Assembly: GCF_900637635.1 (NCBI RefSeq)
Contig: NZ_LR134383.1
Location: 62,001 to 126,000 of the forward strand
Reading direction: 5' to 3'
Length of the DNA stretch: 64,000 bases
Origin: Legionella jordanis
Lineage (GTDB): Bacteria > Pseudomonadota > Gammaproteobacteria > Legionellales > Legionellaceae
Under the pieces are notes generated by a model, which made no database searches, had not been told where the DNA came from, and saw only the letters and a list, made by a program, of their open reading frames with translations. The position numbers and the translations under genes are program-made. Below, piece after piece: positions 1-10,152 of this stretch (the first letter of the stretch is position 1; each line of letters opens with the position of its first letter).

Positions 1-342
1 TACCGACTGCAATGCTTTAAACAGAAAGGTTTCGCGGTGATTCCGTTCCATCAAACTGACTTCTGCTACCGTCAAATCGCCATTCGCTGGAATTAAATCA
101 TAGCCACATAAAGTGGATACCGAGGCATGCTCTGCCAGGCAATCACGAAGAAGGACATCATTAGCTGTTAGAACCAGGGCATTTTTATCGACGCCTGAGC
201 CCATGGTGGCATTGCCTTGAGGATCCAGATCAACCAACAGCACTGGATGACGGTTGGCCGCTAAAGAAGCCGCCAAATTGATTGCGGTGGTTGTCTTACC
301 CACGCCTCCTTTTTGATTAGCAATGGCTATGACTTTGGCCAT
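1..342 (-). CDS. parA: ParA/Soj chromosome-partitioning ATPase (partial, C-terminus outside window)
   Basis: ParA ATPases bind DNA non-specifically and, with ParB on parS sites, segregate newly replicated origins. The first 114 codons are visible. They start with [18 protein letters not shown], the deviant Walker A box with its signature lysine, and include the [12 protein letters not shown] stretch (Walker A' region). The gene starts at 342 and its remaining two thirds lie left of the window. Only two bases separate its ATG from the rsmG stop, so mnmG-rsmG-parA is one minus-strand run, the common gammaproteobacterial order near the replication origin. A parB gene would be expected next. A plasmid-type ParA is unlikely given the rsmG/mnmG context. 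Confidence 0.93.
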   Translation of the reverse strand, partial: MAKVIAIANQKGGVGKTTTAINLAASLAANRHPVLLVDLDPQGNATMGSGVDKNALVLTANDVLLRDCLAEHASVSTLCGYDLIPANGDLTVAEVSLMERNHRETFLFKALQSV

Positions 343-344
343 GG

Positions 345-971
345 TTATTCCTCGGTTGCATTTTTGATGATCACGCAGCAACGCTCGCCATCCAGTCCTG
401 GTACTGAATAAGACTCGACTTGATAAGGCAGGTTGATGCTCGCTAATTCGGTTTCAGGGTAGCGGCCTTTCATGGCAAGCCAAATGCCTTCTCGATGAAC
501 AAGGTGAGAAGTCCACTGTAGCATTTGCGCCAAATCACTAAAGGCCCGACTTGTTACTGTATCAAAAGCTGAGGGCGGGTGGTAGTTTTCAACGCGAGAT
601 TGCACAATATGGACATTATTAAGATTTAAACTGCGCTTAACTTCTTGTAAAAAACGAATTTTTTTGCCATTGCTATCCAGCAGGGTTATCTGCCAATTCG
701 AACTGTAAAGAGCCAGGGGAATTCCAGGCAAGCCAGCTCCGCTGCCTACATCAAGAATAGCAGGTCCCTTAACCCATGGAATGATAGCCAAACTATCAAG
801 CAGATGACGCGTAACCATACTATCCAAATCGCGTACCGCTGTTAAATTATAACTGCGATTCCATTTATGCAATAAGGACAAATAATTTAGAAAAGGTGCC
901 GGGTCCAGGTCAATCGCCAATTCCTTAAAGCCTTTTTCCAGTTGTCTACTGATTTCAGGAGGAAAGCTCAT
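345..971 (-). CDS. rsmG: 16S rRNA (guanine527-N7)-methyltransferase
   Basis: RsmG (GidB) methylates N7 of G527 in 16S rRNA; loss of this enzyme gives low-level streptomycin resistance in several bacteria. The 208-residue protein has the usual length. It carries the SAM-binding glycine loop [15 protein letters not shown] near residues 73-87 and the following acidic strand [10 protein letters not shown]. Its ATG overlaps the mnmG stop by four bases, which implies translational coupling, and parA follows two bases downstream. Nothing unusual is seen. Confidence 0.96.
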   Translation of the reverse strand: MSFPPEISRQLEKGFKELAIDLDPAPFLNYLSLLHKWNRSYNLTAVRDLDSMVTRHLLDSLAIIPWVKGPAILDVGSGAGLPGIPLALYSSNWQITLLDSNGKKIRFLQEVKRSLNLNNVHIVQSRVENYHPPSAFDTVTSRAFSDLAQMLQWTSHLVHREGIWLAMKGRYPETELASINLPYQVESYSVPGLDGERCCVIIKNATEE

Positions 972-2842
972 GCGGATTCCCGATGTTTTTTCAGGTGAAC
1001 GAGTAATAAGGATAGGGCAGCCGGTGTAACGCCTGAAATCCGTCCAGCTTGGGCGAGAGTGGTGGGTCTAATGCGGCTTAATTTTTGCATCACTTCATTC
1101 GACAAACCAGAGACTTTGTTGTAATCCAAATCAGCGGGGAGTTGGGTATTCTCATGCTTGCGCAAACGTTCTATATCCAGCAATTGCCGTTCAATGTAAC
1201 CTGCATATTTACTTTGGATTTCCACTTGTTCTGCCACGTCATCAGGCAAGGCAGCTAAATTGAGTGCCTCAACGGCTTGTAAATCGCCATAACGGACTTC
1301 CGGGCGTTTGAGCAGCTCCGCTGCCTTGCAATCTTGTTGCAAAGGATTCTCGAGTACATGTTGTAATTGTTCATTGTGCGAGACGCGGACAATACTGTCT
1401 TTAAGTTGTGCACGAGCCTTTTCAATGGCTTCTCTTTTTTCACAAAAGACCTGCCAGCGTTTGTCGCCAACCAATCCTAGTTCACGGCCTTTTTCGGTTA
1501 GACGGAGATCAGCATTGTCTTCGCGCAACAGCAAACGATACTCTGCCCGTGAAGTGAACATGCGATAAGGCTCTTGTGTTCCACAGGTGATCAAATCATC
1601 AATTAACACGCCCACATAAGCCTCATCCCTGCGCGGCGACCACAATTCTTTGTCTTGTGTTTGCAAAGCGGCATTCATGCCGGCAATTAAGCCTTGAGCG
1701 GCTGCTTCCTCGTAACCTGTGGTACCGTTAATTTGGCCAGCAAAGAAAAGATTACTCAAGGCTTTGGTTTGTAGGTAAGGAGTTAGCCCGCGAGGATCAA
1801 AGTAATCGTATTCTATGGCATATCCTGGACGCGTGATGTGTGCCTGCTCAAAGCCTTTTATCGTGCGTACGAATTGCACTTGAACCTCAAAGGGTAGGCT
1901 AGTTGAAATGCCGTTTGGATAAATCTCATGTGTGGTCAAGCCTTCCGGCTCCACAAAAATTTGATGGGATGATTTATCCGCGAAGCGAACGATTTTATCT
2001 TCAATGGAAGGGCAGTAACGGGGTCCAATCCCTTCAATTACACCGGCATACATCGGAGACTGATGTAAATTTTGCTGGATGATTTCATGAGTTTGCGCTG
2101 TGGTGTGCGTGATGTAGCAAGGCACCTGCTTTGGATGCAAAGAGGGATTTCCCAGATAGGAAAACACAGGAACAGGTTCATCTCCAGGTTGAACGCTCAT
2201 TTGACTGTAGTCCAGTGAGCGGCCATCAATCCTTGGGGGTGTTCCTGTCTTAAGGCGGCCAACCGGCAGGGCTAATTCCCGCAGGCGTTGCGCCAAGGCA
2301 ATGGCAGGAGGGTCGCCTGCGCGCCCGCCCGCATATTGATTCATACCCACGTGAATCTTGCCACCTAAAAATGTACCAACTGTTAACACAATGGCCTGAG
2401 CTTTTAAAATTAAACCGATTTGCGTGACAACCGCGCTCACTCGGTCTCCTTCAATTAAAATGTCGTCCACTGCTTGCTGAAACAAAGTTAAATTGCTTTG
2501 ATTTTGTAGTTGGTGGCGAATGGCTTGACGATACAAGACACGATCCGCCTGCGCTCTGGTTGCCCTAACGGCAGGGCCTTTAGATGCATTTAAAATGCGA
2601 AACTGAATGCCTGCTTCATCGGCCGCCAAGGCCATAGCCCCATCCAGAGCATCAATTTCCTTGACCAGATGGCCTTTACCTATGCCGCCAATCGCAGGAT
2701 TACAAGACATCTGACCAAGCATGTCCATATTATGGGTGAGTAGAAGAGTCTTTGCGCCCATGCGAGCAGCCGCGAGAGCGGCTTCGGTTCCAGCATGGCC
2801 TCCGCCGACCACAATGACGTCATATACTGTTTCAAGATTCAT
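968..2842 (-). CDS. mnmG: tRNA uridine-5-carboxymethylaminomethyl modification enzyme MnmG (GidA)
   Basis: MnmG with MnmE installs the carboxymethylaminomethyl group on U34 of several tRNAs, using FAD and methylene-THF. The N-terminal Rossmann FAD motif [19 protein letters not shown], the conserved [11 protein letters not shown] segment and the C-terminal helical tRNA-binding domain are all visible. An in-frame ATG at 2896 would add 18 residues of unlikely sequence. I chose the ATG at 2842 because it gives [15 protein letters not shown] and 624 residues, the usual family length; no strong ribosome site separates the two. It heads the mnmG-rsmG-parA run. Confidence 0.95.
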   Translation of the reverse strand: MNLETVYDVIVVGGGHAGTEAALAAARMGAKTLLLTHNMDMLGQMSCNPAIGGIGKGHLVKEIDALDGAMALAADEAGIQFRILNASKGPAVRATRAQADRVLYRQAIRHQLQNQSNLTLFQQAVDDILIEGDRVSAVVTQIGLILKAQAIVLTVGTFLGGKIHVGMNQYAGGRAGDPPAIALAQRLRELALPVGRLKTGTPPRIDGRSLDYSQMSVQPGDEPVPVFSYLGNPSLHPKQVPCYITHTTAQTHEIIQQNLHQSPMYAGVIEGIGPRYCPSIEDKIVRFADKSSHQIFVEPEGLTTHEIYPNGISTSLPFEVQVQFVRTIKGFEQAHITRPGYAIEYDYFDPRGLTPYLQTKALSNLFFAGQINGTTGYEEAAAQGLIAGMNAALQTQDKELWSPRRDEAYVGVLIDDLITCGTQEPYRMFTSRAEYRLLLREDNADLRLTEKGRELGLVGDKRWQVFCEKREAIEKARAQLKDSIVRVSHNEQLQHVLENPLQQDCKAAELLKRPEVRYGDLQAVEALNLAALPDDVAEQVEIQSKYAGYIERQLLDIERLRKHENTQLPADLDYNKVSGLSNEVMQKLSRIRPTTLAQAGRISGVTPAALSLLLVHLKKHRESA

Positions 2843-2941
2843 ATGAGGAAAGAATTGCGCAACAAATCCTTCAATTATACACTTTTTTAGCAGCATACCA
2901 AACCATTTGGTTGACTATGCTGCGAGAGAGAAGGAATTTGG

Positions 2942-5035
2942 TTATTGCTGCTTTTTTATAGCGGCATCAGGTCCGTTAGAACTGGGTTCCAGTTTGGTGT
3001 AACCATGGCCGCCAAACAGACTGGGAATGCCACAAGTTCGAGATGCCCTGTTTTCATTTGTGGCAAATAAGTGCGTCAAATCTTTATCCGTGAGAGTTGA
3101 ATCACTCGTCTCAAGCCTTTGCACAAACTCATTGTATTCAGATTCAAATTTTACCTGCTGTTTGACGTCTTTAAGTTCTTCATAATCGTCTTTTTTAGGT
3201 TCAAAGTGGCTGATGATCAGGTGTGAAATCAAAGCAACCGCCAACCCAACAGCCATGGCTGCTAAACCGATTCCTAATGGCATGAACACTAAAGAGGCAA
3301 AAACCAAAGCCGGTATGACTGCATCGACAAAGACAGAACGCAGTAATTTGATGGCTTGATGCTTCACCAGGGCTTCCTGATAACTGGTTTGAGCCATTAA
3401 AGCTTTCATTTCCAGGTAAAGCTGTTTTCGGACATTTTCATCTGCACAGTCCTTGAACTCTTGTAATAATGATCGACAATCCTCACGAGCTTCTCTAATG
3501 GATTCTTTGGTTTTGGCTATCTCAAGTCCACCACCAACGGCCGCCGCGGCGATGGTTAAGCTAAAGCAAAGCGCCGCACCACCTACTGCCATAATTAATG
3601 CCGCAAGCGGGGCGATTGCCGCGGGTGGGAAGAAAAAACTGCAAACAATGCAGAAGGCGAATAACAAACCTGCAGCATAAACCGTATCATTGATTAATCC
3701 ATATTTTTTATATTTCCAAGCCGTTTGGCTTTGCTTCATAACTTTGGAAAACTGCAGCAATTCAGCCTGAAGAATTGCTTTTTTCTTTTCGGCTTCTTTA
3801 ATTTCTTGCTCCAGCTCCAATTTTAACTGCTGCTGCTGTTCATTATTTTCAAGCTTGTCATAAATTTTCTTGTTGGCTTCAATTTCACCGTCCAACTTAC
3901 TGATATCGGTTAATAGCTTCTCTTTACGTGTTTCAAAAGCCTGCATTTCCACGTTGTGCTTGGTGCTTTCCTCAACAAAGCGCCAGATGGTGAGCGTTAA
4001 ATCCATTAATAACAGCAAAGCAGTGAGCACATTACCGGCATAGCCCATTGCGCCTACACCTCTGAGCCAGAAAAAGCAGACTAAATTGGCGGTGGCCCAG
4101 ATTGAATCATTGAGTATGGCAAATTTTCTTTGCTGCCATTGGGTCTTAAATCTATCCCAGGCAGGTATTTGGCTTTCGGTTTGATTCACCCATGGGCCGG
4201 AGTGTTTCATCAATAAAAGTGCCTGGATGCCAAAGCGCGTGTAATAAAGAGCCCAACTCATGGTACCCGTCATGGATGAGGGCGTGGAAAGATGTTTTTG
4301 GGCTTGGCCAATTTGATCCAAAGGCAGGGTCTCATTAAATGCCATCAATTCAAGTATGGAGGCAAGCATGCCGCCCCCCCAGACCCAATATAAACGGCGT
4401 GCATTGACCTGACTCATGCCTTCAATCGCAACTTTGGTCTTTTTCCCTTCAGCAAAGCCGTCTAATTCGCCGTCTTTTGCTCTTATTTCATATATTCTGT
4501 CATTGCTTGCGGCTTTAGCATTTTCGCCTTTTGCAGAAGGATCAATGAATTCCATGATTTCGGAAACCAACCAGGGTGCAACCATGGTTAAACCAAGATA
4601 GGCCAGATAACCATTGGAGGTAGAAATTTCTTGCTGCAACTGCGCCTCTTCTCGGTTGTCATTAAGATGAGGCTGTAATTCTCTTAAACGCTGCAGGCAT
4701 TTGTTCATGCCTTCCATGTGGTCTTTTAAATTTCGAGTTCGCCCTTCGACTTCATCAATTTTGGCTTGGGCACTATATAAGTAGAGAGTAAACAGCAATT
4801 GTTTCTGTTGCTGAATTTTTTGGGCTTCATTGAGGTATTTGAACATGAAGGGATTTGAGCTATTCAATTGAGCACTGTAGTAGCTTAATAAACTGGCAAT
4901 TTCATTTCTTTGATAGAAGAATGTTTTATAATCATGAGCAGGAATGTCAAGGGAGCCTGTAGGAAGAGCAGCATAAAGTGTGTCCCCCAAAGCAAGTAAT
5001 GTTGAAGTCTGATTAACCGGGTTGCTGCCGCTCAT
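2942..5035 (-). CDS. Large coiled-coil multi-pass membrane protein, Legionella-type, function unknown
   Basis: No enzyme family is recognised. The 697-residue protein alternates hydrophobic blocks (roughly residues 150-170, 218-240, 262-282, 313-350, 455-515 and 575-610) with long Lys/Glu-rich helices, including a strong coiled coil at about 365-445. There is no signal peptide. The start is supported by GAGGTG seven bases upstream of the ATG. It stands alone between mnmG and the divergent queC, so it probably has its own promoter in the 250-base gap. This architecture, soluble coiled coil plus several hydrophobic hairpins, is common among Dot/Icm substrates that insert into host membranes. 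That role is an inference; a bacterial membrane protein is equally possible. Confidence 0.75.
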   Translation of the reverse strand: MSGSNPVNQTSTLLALGDTLYAALPTGSLDIPAHDYKTFFYQRNEIASLLSYYSAQLNSSNPFMFKYLNEAQKIQQQKQLLFTLYLYSAQAKIDEVEGRTRNLKDHMEGMNKCLQRLRELQPHLNDNREEAQLQQEISTSNGYLAYLGLTMVAPWLVSEIMEFIDPSAKGENAKAASNDRIYEIRAKDGELDGFAEGKKTKVAIEGMSQVNARRLYWVWGGGMLASILELMAFNETLPLDQIGQAQKHLSTPSSMTGTMSWALYYTRFGIQALLLMKHSGPWVNQTESQIPAWDRFKTQWQQRKFAILNDSIWATANLVCFFWLRGVGAMGYAGNVLTALLLLMDLTLTIWRFVEESTKHNVEMQAFETRKEKLLTDISKLDGEIEANKKIYDKLENNEQQQQLKLELEQEIKEAEKKKAILQAELLQFSKVMKQSQTAWKYKKYGLINDTVYAAGLLFAFCIVCSFFFPPAAIAPLAALIMAVGGAALCFSLTIAAAAVGGGLEIAKTKESIREAREDCRSLLQEFKDCADENVRKQLYLEMKALMAQTSYQEALVKHQAIKLLRSVFVDAVIPALVFASLVFMPLGIGLAAMAVGLAVALISHLIISHFEPKKDDYEELKDVKQQVKFESEYNEFVQRLETSDSTLTDKDLTHLFATNENRASRTCGIPSLFGGHGYTKLEPSSNGPDAAIKKQQ

Positions 5036-5286
5036 AATGGCACCTCGTCAAAAAAATCTGGTGGCTGATGTCGAGAACATGTAAAATGCTCAATTTGTTC
5101 TTTTTTATAACATAGCACGTAATCCAAGGACAAGCTGGCAAAGGCCAAATTTACACTATTGAAAACTTATTTACTTAATTTAAGCGTTTAAACTGAGTAT
5201 TAAGGAATGTTTGAAGTAATTTCTTGTCTTTATTGGTCTTTTTTTGAGTTGGTTACGACAGCGATGGTAATTTTTTGGAAATTTCA

Positions 5287-5958
5287 ATGAAAAAAGCAGT
5301 GGTTTTATTATCAGGGGGGTTGGATTCTGCAACAGTACTGGCTATTGCTAAGGCAGAGGGTTTTGCCTGTTATGCACTGAGCTTTGCTTATGGACAGCGG
5401 CATAATGCCGAATTATTGGCAGCCAAACGCATTGCCGAGGTTCTGTCGGTTGCTGAGCATCGTATTGTGCAACTGGATTTAAGTGCCTTTGGTGGTTCAG
5501 CGTTAACCGATAAAAGCATCGCAGTCCCTGATTATTCGGGTTCAAAAGAAATCCCAATCACTTATGTGCCTGCACGAAATACCATATTTTTAAGCATTGC
5601 CCTTGCCATGGCTGAAGTAATTGGCGCACGTGACATTTTTATCGGTGTCAATTCCATTGATTATTCCCATTATGCGGATTGCCGACCCGAATTTATTGAT
5701 GCTTTTCAACAGGTGGCGAATCTAGGCACAAAAGCTGGCGTTGAGGGCGATAAATTTCACTTGCATGCCCCTTTGCAGCATTTGGATAAAAGTGAAATCA
5801 TCCGCACCGGTTTACGTTTAGGACTGGATTATTCTTTGACGGTTTCCTGCTATCAGGCGACGGAAGAAGGCAGGGCTTGCGGGCGCTGCGACAGCTGCAT
5901 TTTTCGCAAACAAGGGTTTTTAATGGCAGGTTATCCAGACCCGACAAAATATCTATAA
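5287..5958 (+). CDS. queC: 7-cyano-7-deazaguanine (preQ0) synthase QueC
   Basis: QueC converts 7-carboxy-7-deazaguanine to preQ0 with ATP and ammonia, a step in queuosine tRNA modification. The N-terminal PP-loop [10 protein letters not shown] is intact, followed by the family segments [10 protein letters not shown] and [17 protein letters not shown]. The C-terminal zinc site is present as a Cys followed by the cluster CGRCDSC. A TTG four codons upstream (5275) is possible, but GGAA sits six bases before the ATG at 5287 and favours that start. It is the only QueC gene here; a YhhQ-like membrane protein that might move queuosine precursors lies 6 kb away. Confidence 0.95.
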   Translation: MKKAVVLLSGGLDSATVLAIAKAEGFACYALSFAYGQRHNAELLAAKRIAEVLSVAEHRIVQLDLSAFGGSALTDKSIAVPDYSGSKEIPITYVPARNTIFLSIALAMAEVIGARDIFIGVNSIDYSHYADCRPEFIDAFQQVANLGTKAGVEGDKFHLHAPLQHLDKSEIIRTGLRLGLDYSLTVSCYQATEEGRACGRCDSCIFRKQGFLMAGYPDPTKYL

Positions 5959-6078
5959 AAAATACTTACAAATCAAAAACTTTACAGAAATGTTACAACA
6001 AATTGCGCAGTTCCGTTTCACATTCACCAAACAGATTGGTATTATCGCAGCGATTTTCAACCAAGGAGAAAAAAATCT

Positions 6079-6606
6079 ATGTTAGACTTTATTAGAAGGC
6101 ATTGGGCAGCATCCCTGGCAATACTGTTGGCTACTCTGACTACGGCTGCTGTAGTTGCCCTGGCAATTGCTTTTCCCCCAGCCATCTTAGCTGTTGCTGG
6201 ATTAACTGCGTTTGGCTTCACCCCATTTGCGTTTTTGGCATCTTTAAGCACAGCTTATGCCGTTGCTGCGTTGGGTGCTATTACTTTTGCTGCCAGTTTG
6301 ACAATGAGCTCTTTGTGGAATGCTGCTGTGGCAGTTTATAATCTGTTGGATAAAGCCATTACCCCAGCTCCTGCTCACAATCCTAATCCTGAAGAGGAAA
6401 TTTCTTTAATTGACGTGGAAGATTCTCCAGAAGAAGCAAAAGGCCCAAGTGTTTGGTCAAAGCTATTTCCAAATGGCTGCTGTGGCAAACCTGAAGAGAA
6501 GCCTGTTTTTCCACCTAAGCACACAACTCTATTTGGTAGCGAGCCTTTAGACACTGCTACTCCTCCTACGTTTAACCCTAGTAGTACTACACCTACCCAC
6601 CAATAA
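6079..6606 (+). CDS. Small membrane-anchored protein with hydrophobic hairpin and Pro-rich tail, unknown
   Basis: The family is not recognised. The 175-residue protein has three closely spaced hydrophobic segments (about residues 10-35, 36-57 and 58-80), rich in Ala, and then a soluble acidic and Pro/Thr-rich tail with a GCCGKP pair of cysteines. The start is supported by AGGAG about eleven bases upstream. It lies between queC and metG in the same direction but is closed off by its own rho-independent terminator, so it is a single transcription unit. Similar Ala-rich hairpins occur in small Legionella envelope or secreted proteins, but no function can be assigned. Confidence 0.72.
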   Translation: MLDFIRRHWAASLAILLATLTTAAVVALAIAFPPAILAVAGLTAFGFTPFAFLASLSTAYAVAALGAITFAASLTMSSLWNAAVAVYNLLDKAITPAPAHNPNPEEEISLIDVEDSPEEAKGPSVWSKLFPNGCCGKPEEKPVFPPKHTTLFGSEPLDTATPPTFNPSSTTPTHQ

Positions 6607-6641
6607 ACTGGTATTGATGTACTAAACAAGGTAGGTTTCTG

Positions 6642-6668
6642 AAACGCGGCCAAGTGCCGCGTTTTTTT
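6642..6668 (+). terminator. Rho-independent terminator after the small membrane protein
   Basis: The nine-base stem AAACGCGGC / GCCGCGTTT (6642-6650 and 6656-6664) encloses a five-base CAAGT loop and merges into a run of seven T. It isolates the upstream gene from metG. Confidence 0.9.
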
Positions 6669-6719
6669 ATTCTAAATGCATTCACCGCATTGAATGCAGC
6701 ATTCTCCTAAGCTATACGT

Positions 6720-6725
6720 TATAAT
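6720..6725 (+). promoter_or_regulatory. Candidate -10 element of the metG promoter
   Basis: A perfect TATAAT lies 31 bases before the metG ATG, downstream of the terminator, where a promoter is required. No good -35 hexamer is seen at the right distance, so the call rests on the -10 and its position. Confidence 0.45.
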
Positions 6726-6755
6726 CGGCGATTTATTTGCTACAGGCTTTTCATT

Positions 6756-8762
6756 ATGACAATCCGTAAAATGCTGGTCACCAGCGCTTTGCCTTATGCC
6801 AATGGTCATTTGCATTTAGGCCATTTGGTTGAGCATATTCAAACCGATATTTGGGTGCGTACTCATAAAATGTTGGGTCACCAATGCATCAGCGTGTGTG
6901 GTGATGATGCCCATGGCACTCCCATCATGCTTAAAGCTGAGCAGCTCGGAATTACACCAGAGCAATTAACTGCAGAAATGAAGCAAAGCCATGAACAGGA
7001 TTTCGCGGCATTTGCCATTGATTACGATTGCTACCACACAACCCATTCTCCCGAAAATCAATTGTTATCAGCGCAAATTTACGAACGTTTGCAACAGGCT
7101 GGCGATATTGTGAAAAGAACCATTCGGCAAGCCTATGATCCAGTTAAACAAATGTTTTTGCCGGATCGCTATGTCAAAGGAACTTGCCCTAAGTGCAAAA
7201 CCCCTGATCAATATGGCGATAATTGCGAAGCTTGCGGTGCGACTTACACGCCCACCGAATTAATTGATGCTGTATCGGCAATTTCCGGTGCCAAACCCAT
7301 TGAGAAGGATTCCGAACATTATTTTTTTGATTTACCCCGATATGAACAATTATTAAAAAACTGGACTCGCCAGGGCCATTTGCAAACGGAAGTCGCCAAC
7401 AAACTGGATGAATGGTTTGCCGCCGGATTGAAACAATGGGACATTTCGCGTGATGCCCCATACTTTGGCTTTAAAATTCCTGGAACTGAAGATAAATATT
7501 TTTACGTATGGCTTGATGCCCCCATTGGTTATATGGCGAGCTTTAAGAAGTATTGCGACGAGCAGGGCTTGTCTTTTGATGAGTTCTGGGGAGAAAACAG
7601 CAGCAGCGAATTGTATCACTTCGTCGGTAAAGACATTGTGTATTTCCATGCTTTATTCTGGCCTGCCATTTTGGCTGGCAGCAATCATCGCTTGCCCACA
7701 GCCGTATTTACTCATGGCTTTTTAACCATTAATGGACAGAAAATGTCCAAATCACGCGGCACCTTCATCGAGGCAAGAACCTATTTGGCCCATTTAGATC
7801 CCGAATATTTGCGCTATTATTTTGCAGCCAAGCTAAATGGCCGAGTGGATGATCTGGATTTAAATTTTGATGATTTCACCAACCGCGTGAATGCGGATTT
7901 GGTCGGCAAAGTGGTTAACATCGCCAGTCGCTGCGCCGGCTTTATTAACAAACGCTTTGATAACCAGCTAAGCGCCAAACTGTCCGAGCCTGAATTGTTT
8001 CAAACGGTATTAAGTCAACAACAAGGCATTGTTGAGGCCTTTGTGCAAAGAGACTATGCCAAGGCCATCCGGCAAATTATGGAATGCGCTGACAAGGTTA
8101 ATCAATACATTGATGCCAACAAACCTTGGGTGCTGGCGAAAGATGCGGATTCTTTGGCTGAGGTTCAGGATATTTGTAGTATGGGCCTTAATTTATTCCG
8201 CTTATTGATGACCTTCTTAAAACCTGTGCTTCCCCGCATGGCTAAAGAAGCGGAACAATTTTTAAATTGTGAGCCTTTAAACTGGCAAAACAGTGCCAGT
8301 CCCTTGCTCAATCATAAAATTAACAGTTTTAGCCCTCTACTCTCACGCGTCGAAAAAGAAAAAATAGAGGCTATGCTGCAACAAACGAAGGAACATGTCA
8401 TGGCTGAACCTAAGAAGAATGAACCGGCTGATAACAATGCCAGCATCAGCATCGAAGATTTTGGTAAAATCGATTTACGGGTGGCTAAAATTATTGCCGC
8501 AGAAGAAGTGGAAGGCGCCGATAAATTGCTTCGCTTGCAACTTGATCTAGGGGATAGTCAAAAGCAGGTGTTTGCCGGCATTAAATCGGCGTATTCACCT
8601 TCGCAATTGCTAGGGCGCCTTACGGTAATGGTCGCCAATTTGGCACCGAGAACCATGCGTTTTGGGGTGTCTGAAGGTATGGTCTTGGCCGCTGGAGATG
8701 GAAAAGGGATCTTTTTACTTGAACCAGACGAAGGTGCCAAGCCCGGCATGAAGGTCAAATAA
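6756..8762 (+). CDS. metG: Methionyl-tRNA synthetase
   Basis: This cytoplasmic enzyme charges tRNA-Met. The class I signature appears as NGHLHLGH near residue 17 and the KMSKS loop as GQKMSKSRG near residue 327. Between them is the zinc-binding knuckle with two CxxC pairs (CPKC, CEAC). The C-terminal 110 residues form the EMAP-II/OB-fold tRNA-binding domain ([11 protein letters not shown]), so this is the long dimeric form, and 668 residues is typical. The stop codon is followed without a gap by the rnfB start, so the downstream genes are probably co-transcribed. Confidence 0.97.
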   Translation: MTIRKMLVTSALPYANGHLHLGHLVEHIQTDIWVRTHKMLGHQCISVCGDDAHGTPIMLKAEQLGITPEQLTAEMKQSHEQDFAAFAIDYDCYHTTHSPENQLLSAQIYERLQQAGDIVKRTIRQAYDPVKQMFLPDRYVKGTCPKCKTPDQYGDNCEACGATYTPTELIDAVSAISGAKPIEKDSEHYFFDLPRYEQLLKNWTRQGHLQTEVANKLDEWFAAGLKQWDISRDAPYFGFKIPGTEDKYFYVWLDAPIGYMASFKKYCDEQGLSFDEFWGENSSSELYHFVGKDIVYFHALFWPAILAGSNHRLPTAVFTHGFLTINGQKMSKSRGTFIEARTYLAHLDPEYLRYYFAAKLNGRVDDLDLNFDDFTNRVNADLVGKVVNIASRCAGFINKRFDNQLSAKLSEPELFQTVLSQQQGIVEAFVQRDYAKAIRQIMECADKVNQYIDANKPWVLAKDADSLAEVQDICSMGLNLFRLLMTFLKPVLPRMAKEAEQFLNCEPLNWQNSASPLLNHKINSFSPLLSRVEKEKIEAMLQQTKEHVMAEPKKNEPADNNASISIEDFGKIDLRVAKIIAAEEVEGADKLLRLQLDLGDSQKQVFAGIKSAYSPSQLLGRLTVMVANLAPRTMRFGVSEGMVLAAGDGKGIFLLEPDEGAKPGMKVK

Positions 8763-9368
8763 ATGATTGAAGTAAAAGTTATTGATGAGCTTTTGCCCCA
8801 AACGCAATGCGGTGAATGCGGCTATGCGGGCTGCCTGCCTTATGCTGAAGCCTTGGCTCAGGGCAGTGCTTGCATCAATCTTTGCCCACCTGGTGGTGCG
8901 CCCCTGGTTAAAGCCCTGGGCAACTTATTAGACGTTGATCCACACCCTTATTTGGCCAATGCCCAAGCGAATACACGTGCACCCTCTGTGGCATTGATTC
9001 GCGAAGCAGAATGCATTGGCTGTACCAAATGCATTCAAGCTTGTCCTGTGGATGCCATTATTGGCAGTGGTAAATTAATGCACTCCGTTCTTAGCCAGGA
9101 GTGCACCGGTTGTGGTCTTTGCATTGAGCCCTGTCCGGTTGATTGCATTGAAATGCAGGTACTTCCTGAGTCCAGCTTTGATAAAGCCTTGGCAAGGCAA
9201 CGATTCAATGCAAGGAAGGCTCGATTTATACGTATGGAGCAGGAAAAACAACAATTGTACCGAGAGAAACGAAGATTGGCCCAGCAAAATCAGAATGATT
9301 TGGATTTGAAAGCCAAACGGGAGTACATCTTGAAGGCTTTAGAGCGAGTGCAGGCAAAAAAGCCATGA
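8763..9368 (+). CDS. rnfB: RnfB-type ferredoxin subunit (orphan)
   Basis: RnfB is the iron-sulfur subunit of the Rnf/Rsx electron-transport complex. The sequence shows the N-terminal Cys-rich motif [15 protein letters not shown] and two [4Fe-4S] ferredoxin motifs, [12 protein letters not shown] and [12 protein letters not shown]. The N-terminal membrane anchor of typical RnfB is missing: the protein begins directly at the Cys-rich domain. No other rnf gene is nearby. Its overlap with nth echoes the enterobacterial rsxABCDGE-nth operon, of which only B and nth remain here. It may act as a stand-alone soluble ferredoxin; the electron partner is unknown. Confidence 0.9.
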   Translation: MIEVKVIDELLPQTQCGECGYAGCLPYAEALAQGSACINLCPPGGAPLVKALGNLLDVDPHPYLANAQANTRAPSVALIREAECIGCTKCIQACPVDAIIGSGKLMHSVLSQECTGCGLCIEPCPVDCIEMQVLPESSFDKALARQRFNARKARFIRMEQEKQQLYREKRRLAQQNQNDLDLKAKREYILKALERVQAKKP

Positions 9369-10018
9369 ATAAGGCCAAGCGACGCGCCATTTTTGAGCGT
9401 TTTAGGGCGCAAAACCCTCACCCTACGACGGAATTGGTTTATCACACACCTTTCGAATTGCTCATCGCTGTGATTTTATCCGCACATACAACAGACGTCA
9501 GCGTCAATAAAGCTACAATGAAATTGTTCCCTATAGCAAATACCCCCCAAGCCCTTTTAGATTTGGGGGAGGCGACGCTTAAATCCTACATCAAATCGAT
9601 TGGCCTTTATAATAATAAAGCCAAAAATGTAATTAAAACCTGTCAGATTCTGGTCGAAAAACATGGTGGCCAAGTGCCCGATAATCGGGAGGACTTGGAG
9701 GAACTTCCTGGCGTAGGCCGTAAAACTGCTAATGTCGTCTTGAATACAGCCTTTGGTCAGCCCACCATGGCAGTCGATACGCATATTTTTCGTGTGTCAA
9801 ACCGCACGGGTATTGCTAAAGGCAAAACTCCCGTGGCCGTAGAAAAAGAATTATTAAAACATGTGGATAAGGAGTTTTTGCATGATGCTCACCACTGGCT
9901 TATTCTCCATGGTCGCTATGTGTGCATAGCTCGTAAACCGAAATGCTACCAATGTCTCATCTGTGATCTTTGTGAATATAAAGAAAAGAACTTAACTCCT
10001 CCCCAATTGCCAAAATAA
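9365..10018 (+). CDS. nth: Endonuclease III (base-excision repair DNA glycosylase/AP lyase)
   Basis: Nth removes oxidised pyrimidines and cleaves the abasic site. The helix-hairpin-helix [14 protein letters not shown] contains the catalytic lysine, and [11 protein letters not shown] supplies the catalytic aspartate. The C-terminal [4Fe-4S] cluster Cys-X6-Cys-X2-Cys-X5-Cys is complete. At 217 residues it is of normal length. The ATG overlaps the rnfB stop by four bases (ATGA), so it is probably translated by coupling. Confidence 0.97.
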   Translation: MNKAKRRAIFERFRAQNPHPTTELVYHTPFELLIAVILSAHTTDVSVNKATMKLFPIANTPQALLDLGEATLKSYIKSIGLYNNKAKNVIKTCQILVEKHGGQVPDNREDLEELPGVGRKTANVVLNTAFGQPTMAVDTHIFRVSNRTGIAKGKTPVAVEKELLKHVDKEFLHDAHHWLILHGRYVCIARKPKCYQCLICDLCEYKEKNLTPPQLPK

Positions 10019-10152
10019 GCCAGTTTTGCATGCCGCTATTTTTCGGCATATTGCTCCTCTGTGGGGATAACATGCAAAAATTCAGCTACTCTGGTAATTT
10101 TTTATCGTTACTCATAGAATGGAAAATTCCAAAGGATTTGCAGGAGAACATC

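Noticed and set aside
1308-1568. 86-codon plus-strand frame inside mnmG
   Set aside because: It lies opposite the conserved mnmG coding sequence, has no ribosome site and a composition typical of an antisense shadow.
5161-5215. TTAA-rich repeats resembling a PmrA-type box between the 697-residue gene and queC
   Set aside because: The spacing of the half-sites does not fit the tandem-repeat consensus, and the region is simply AT-rich.
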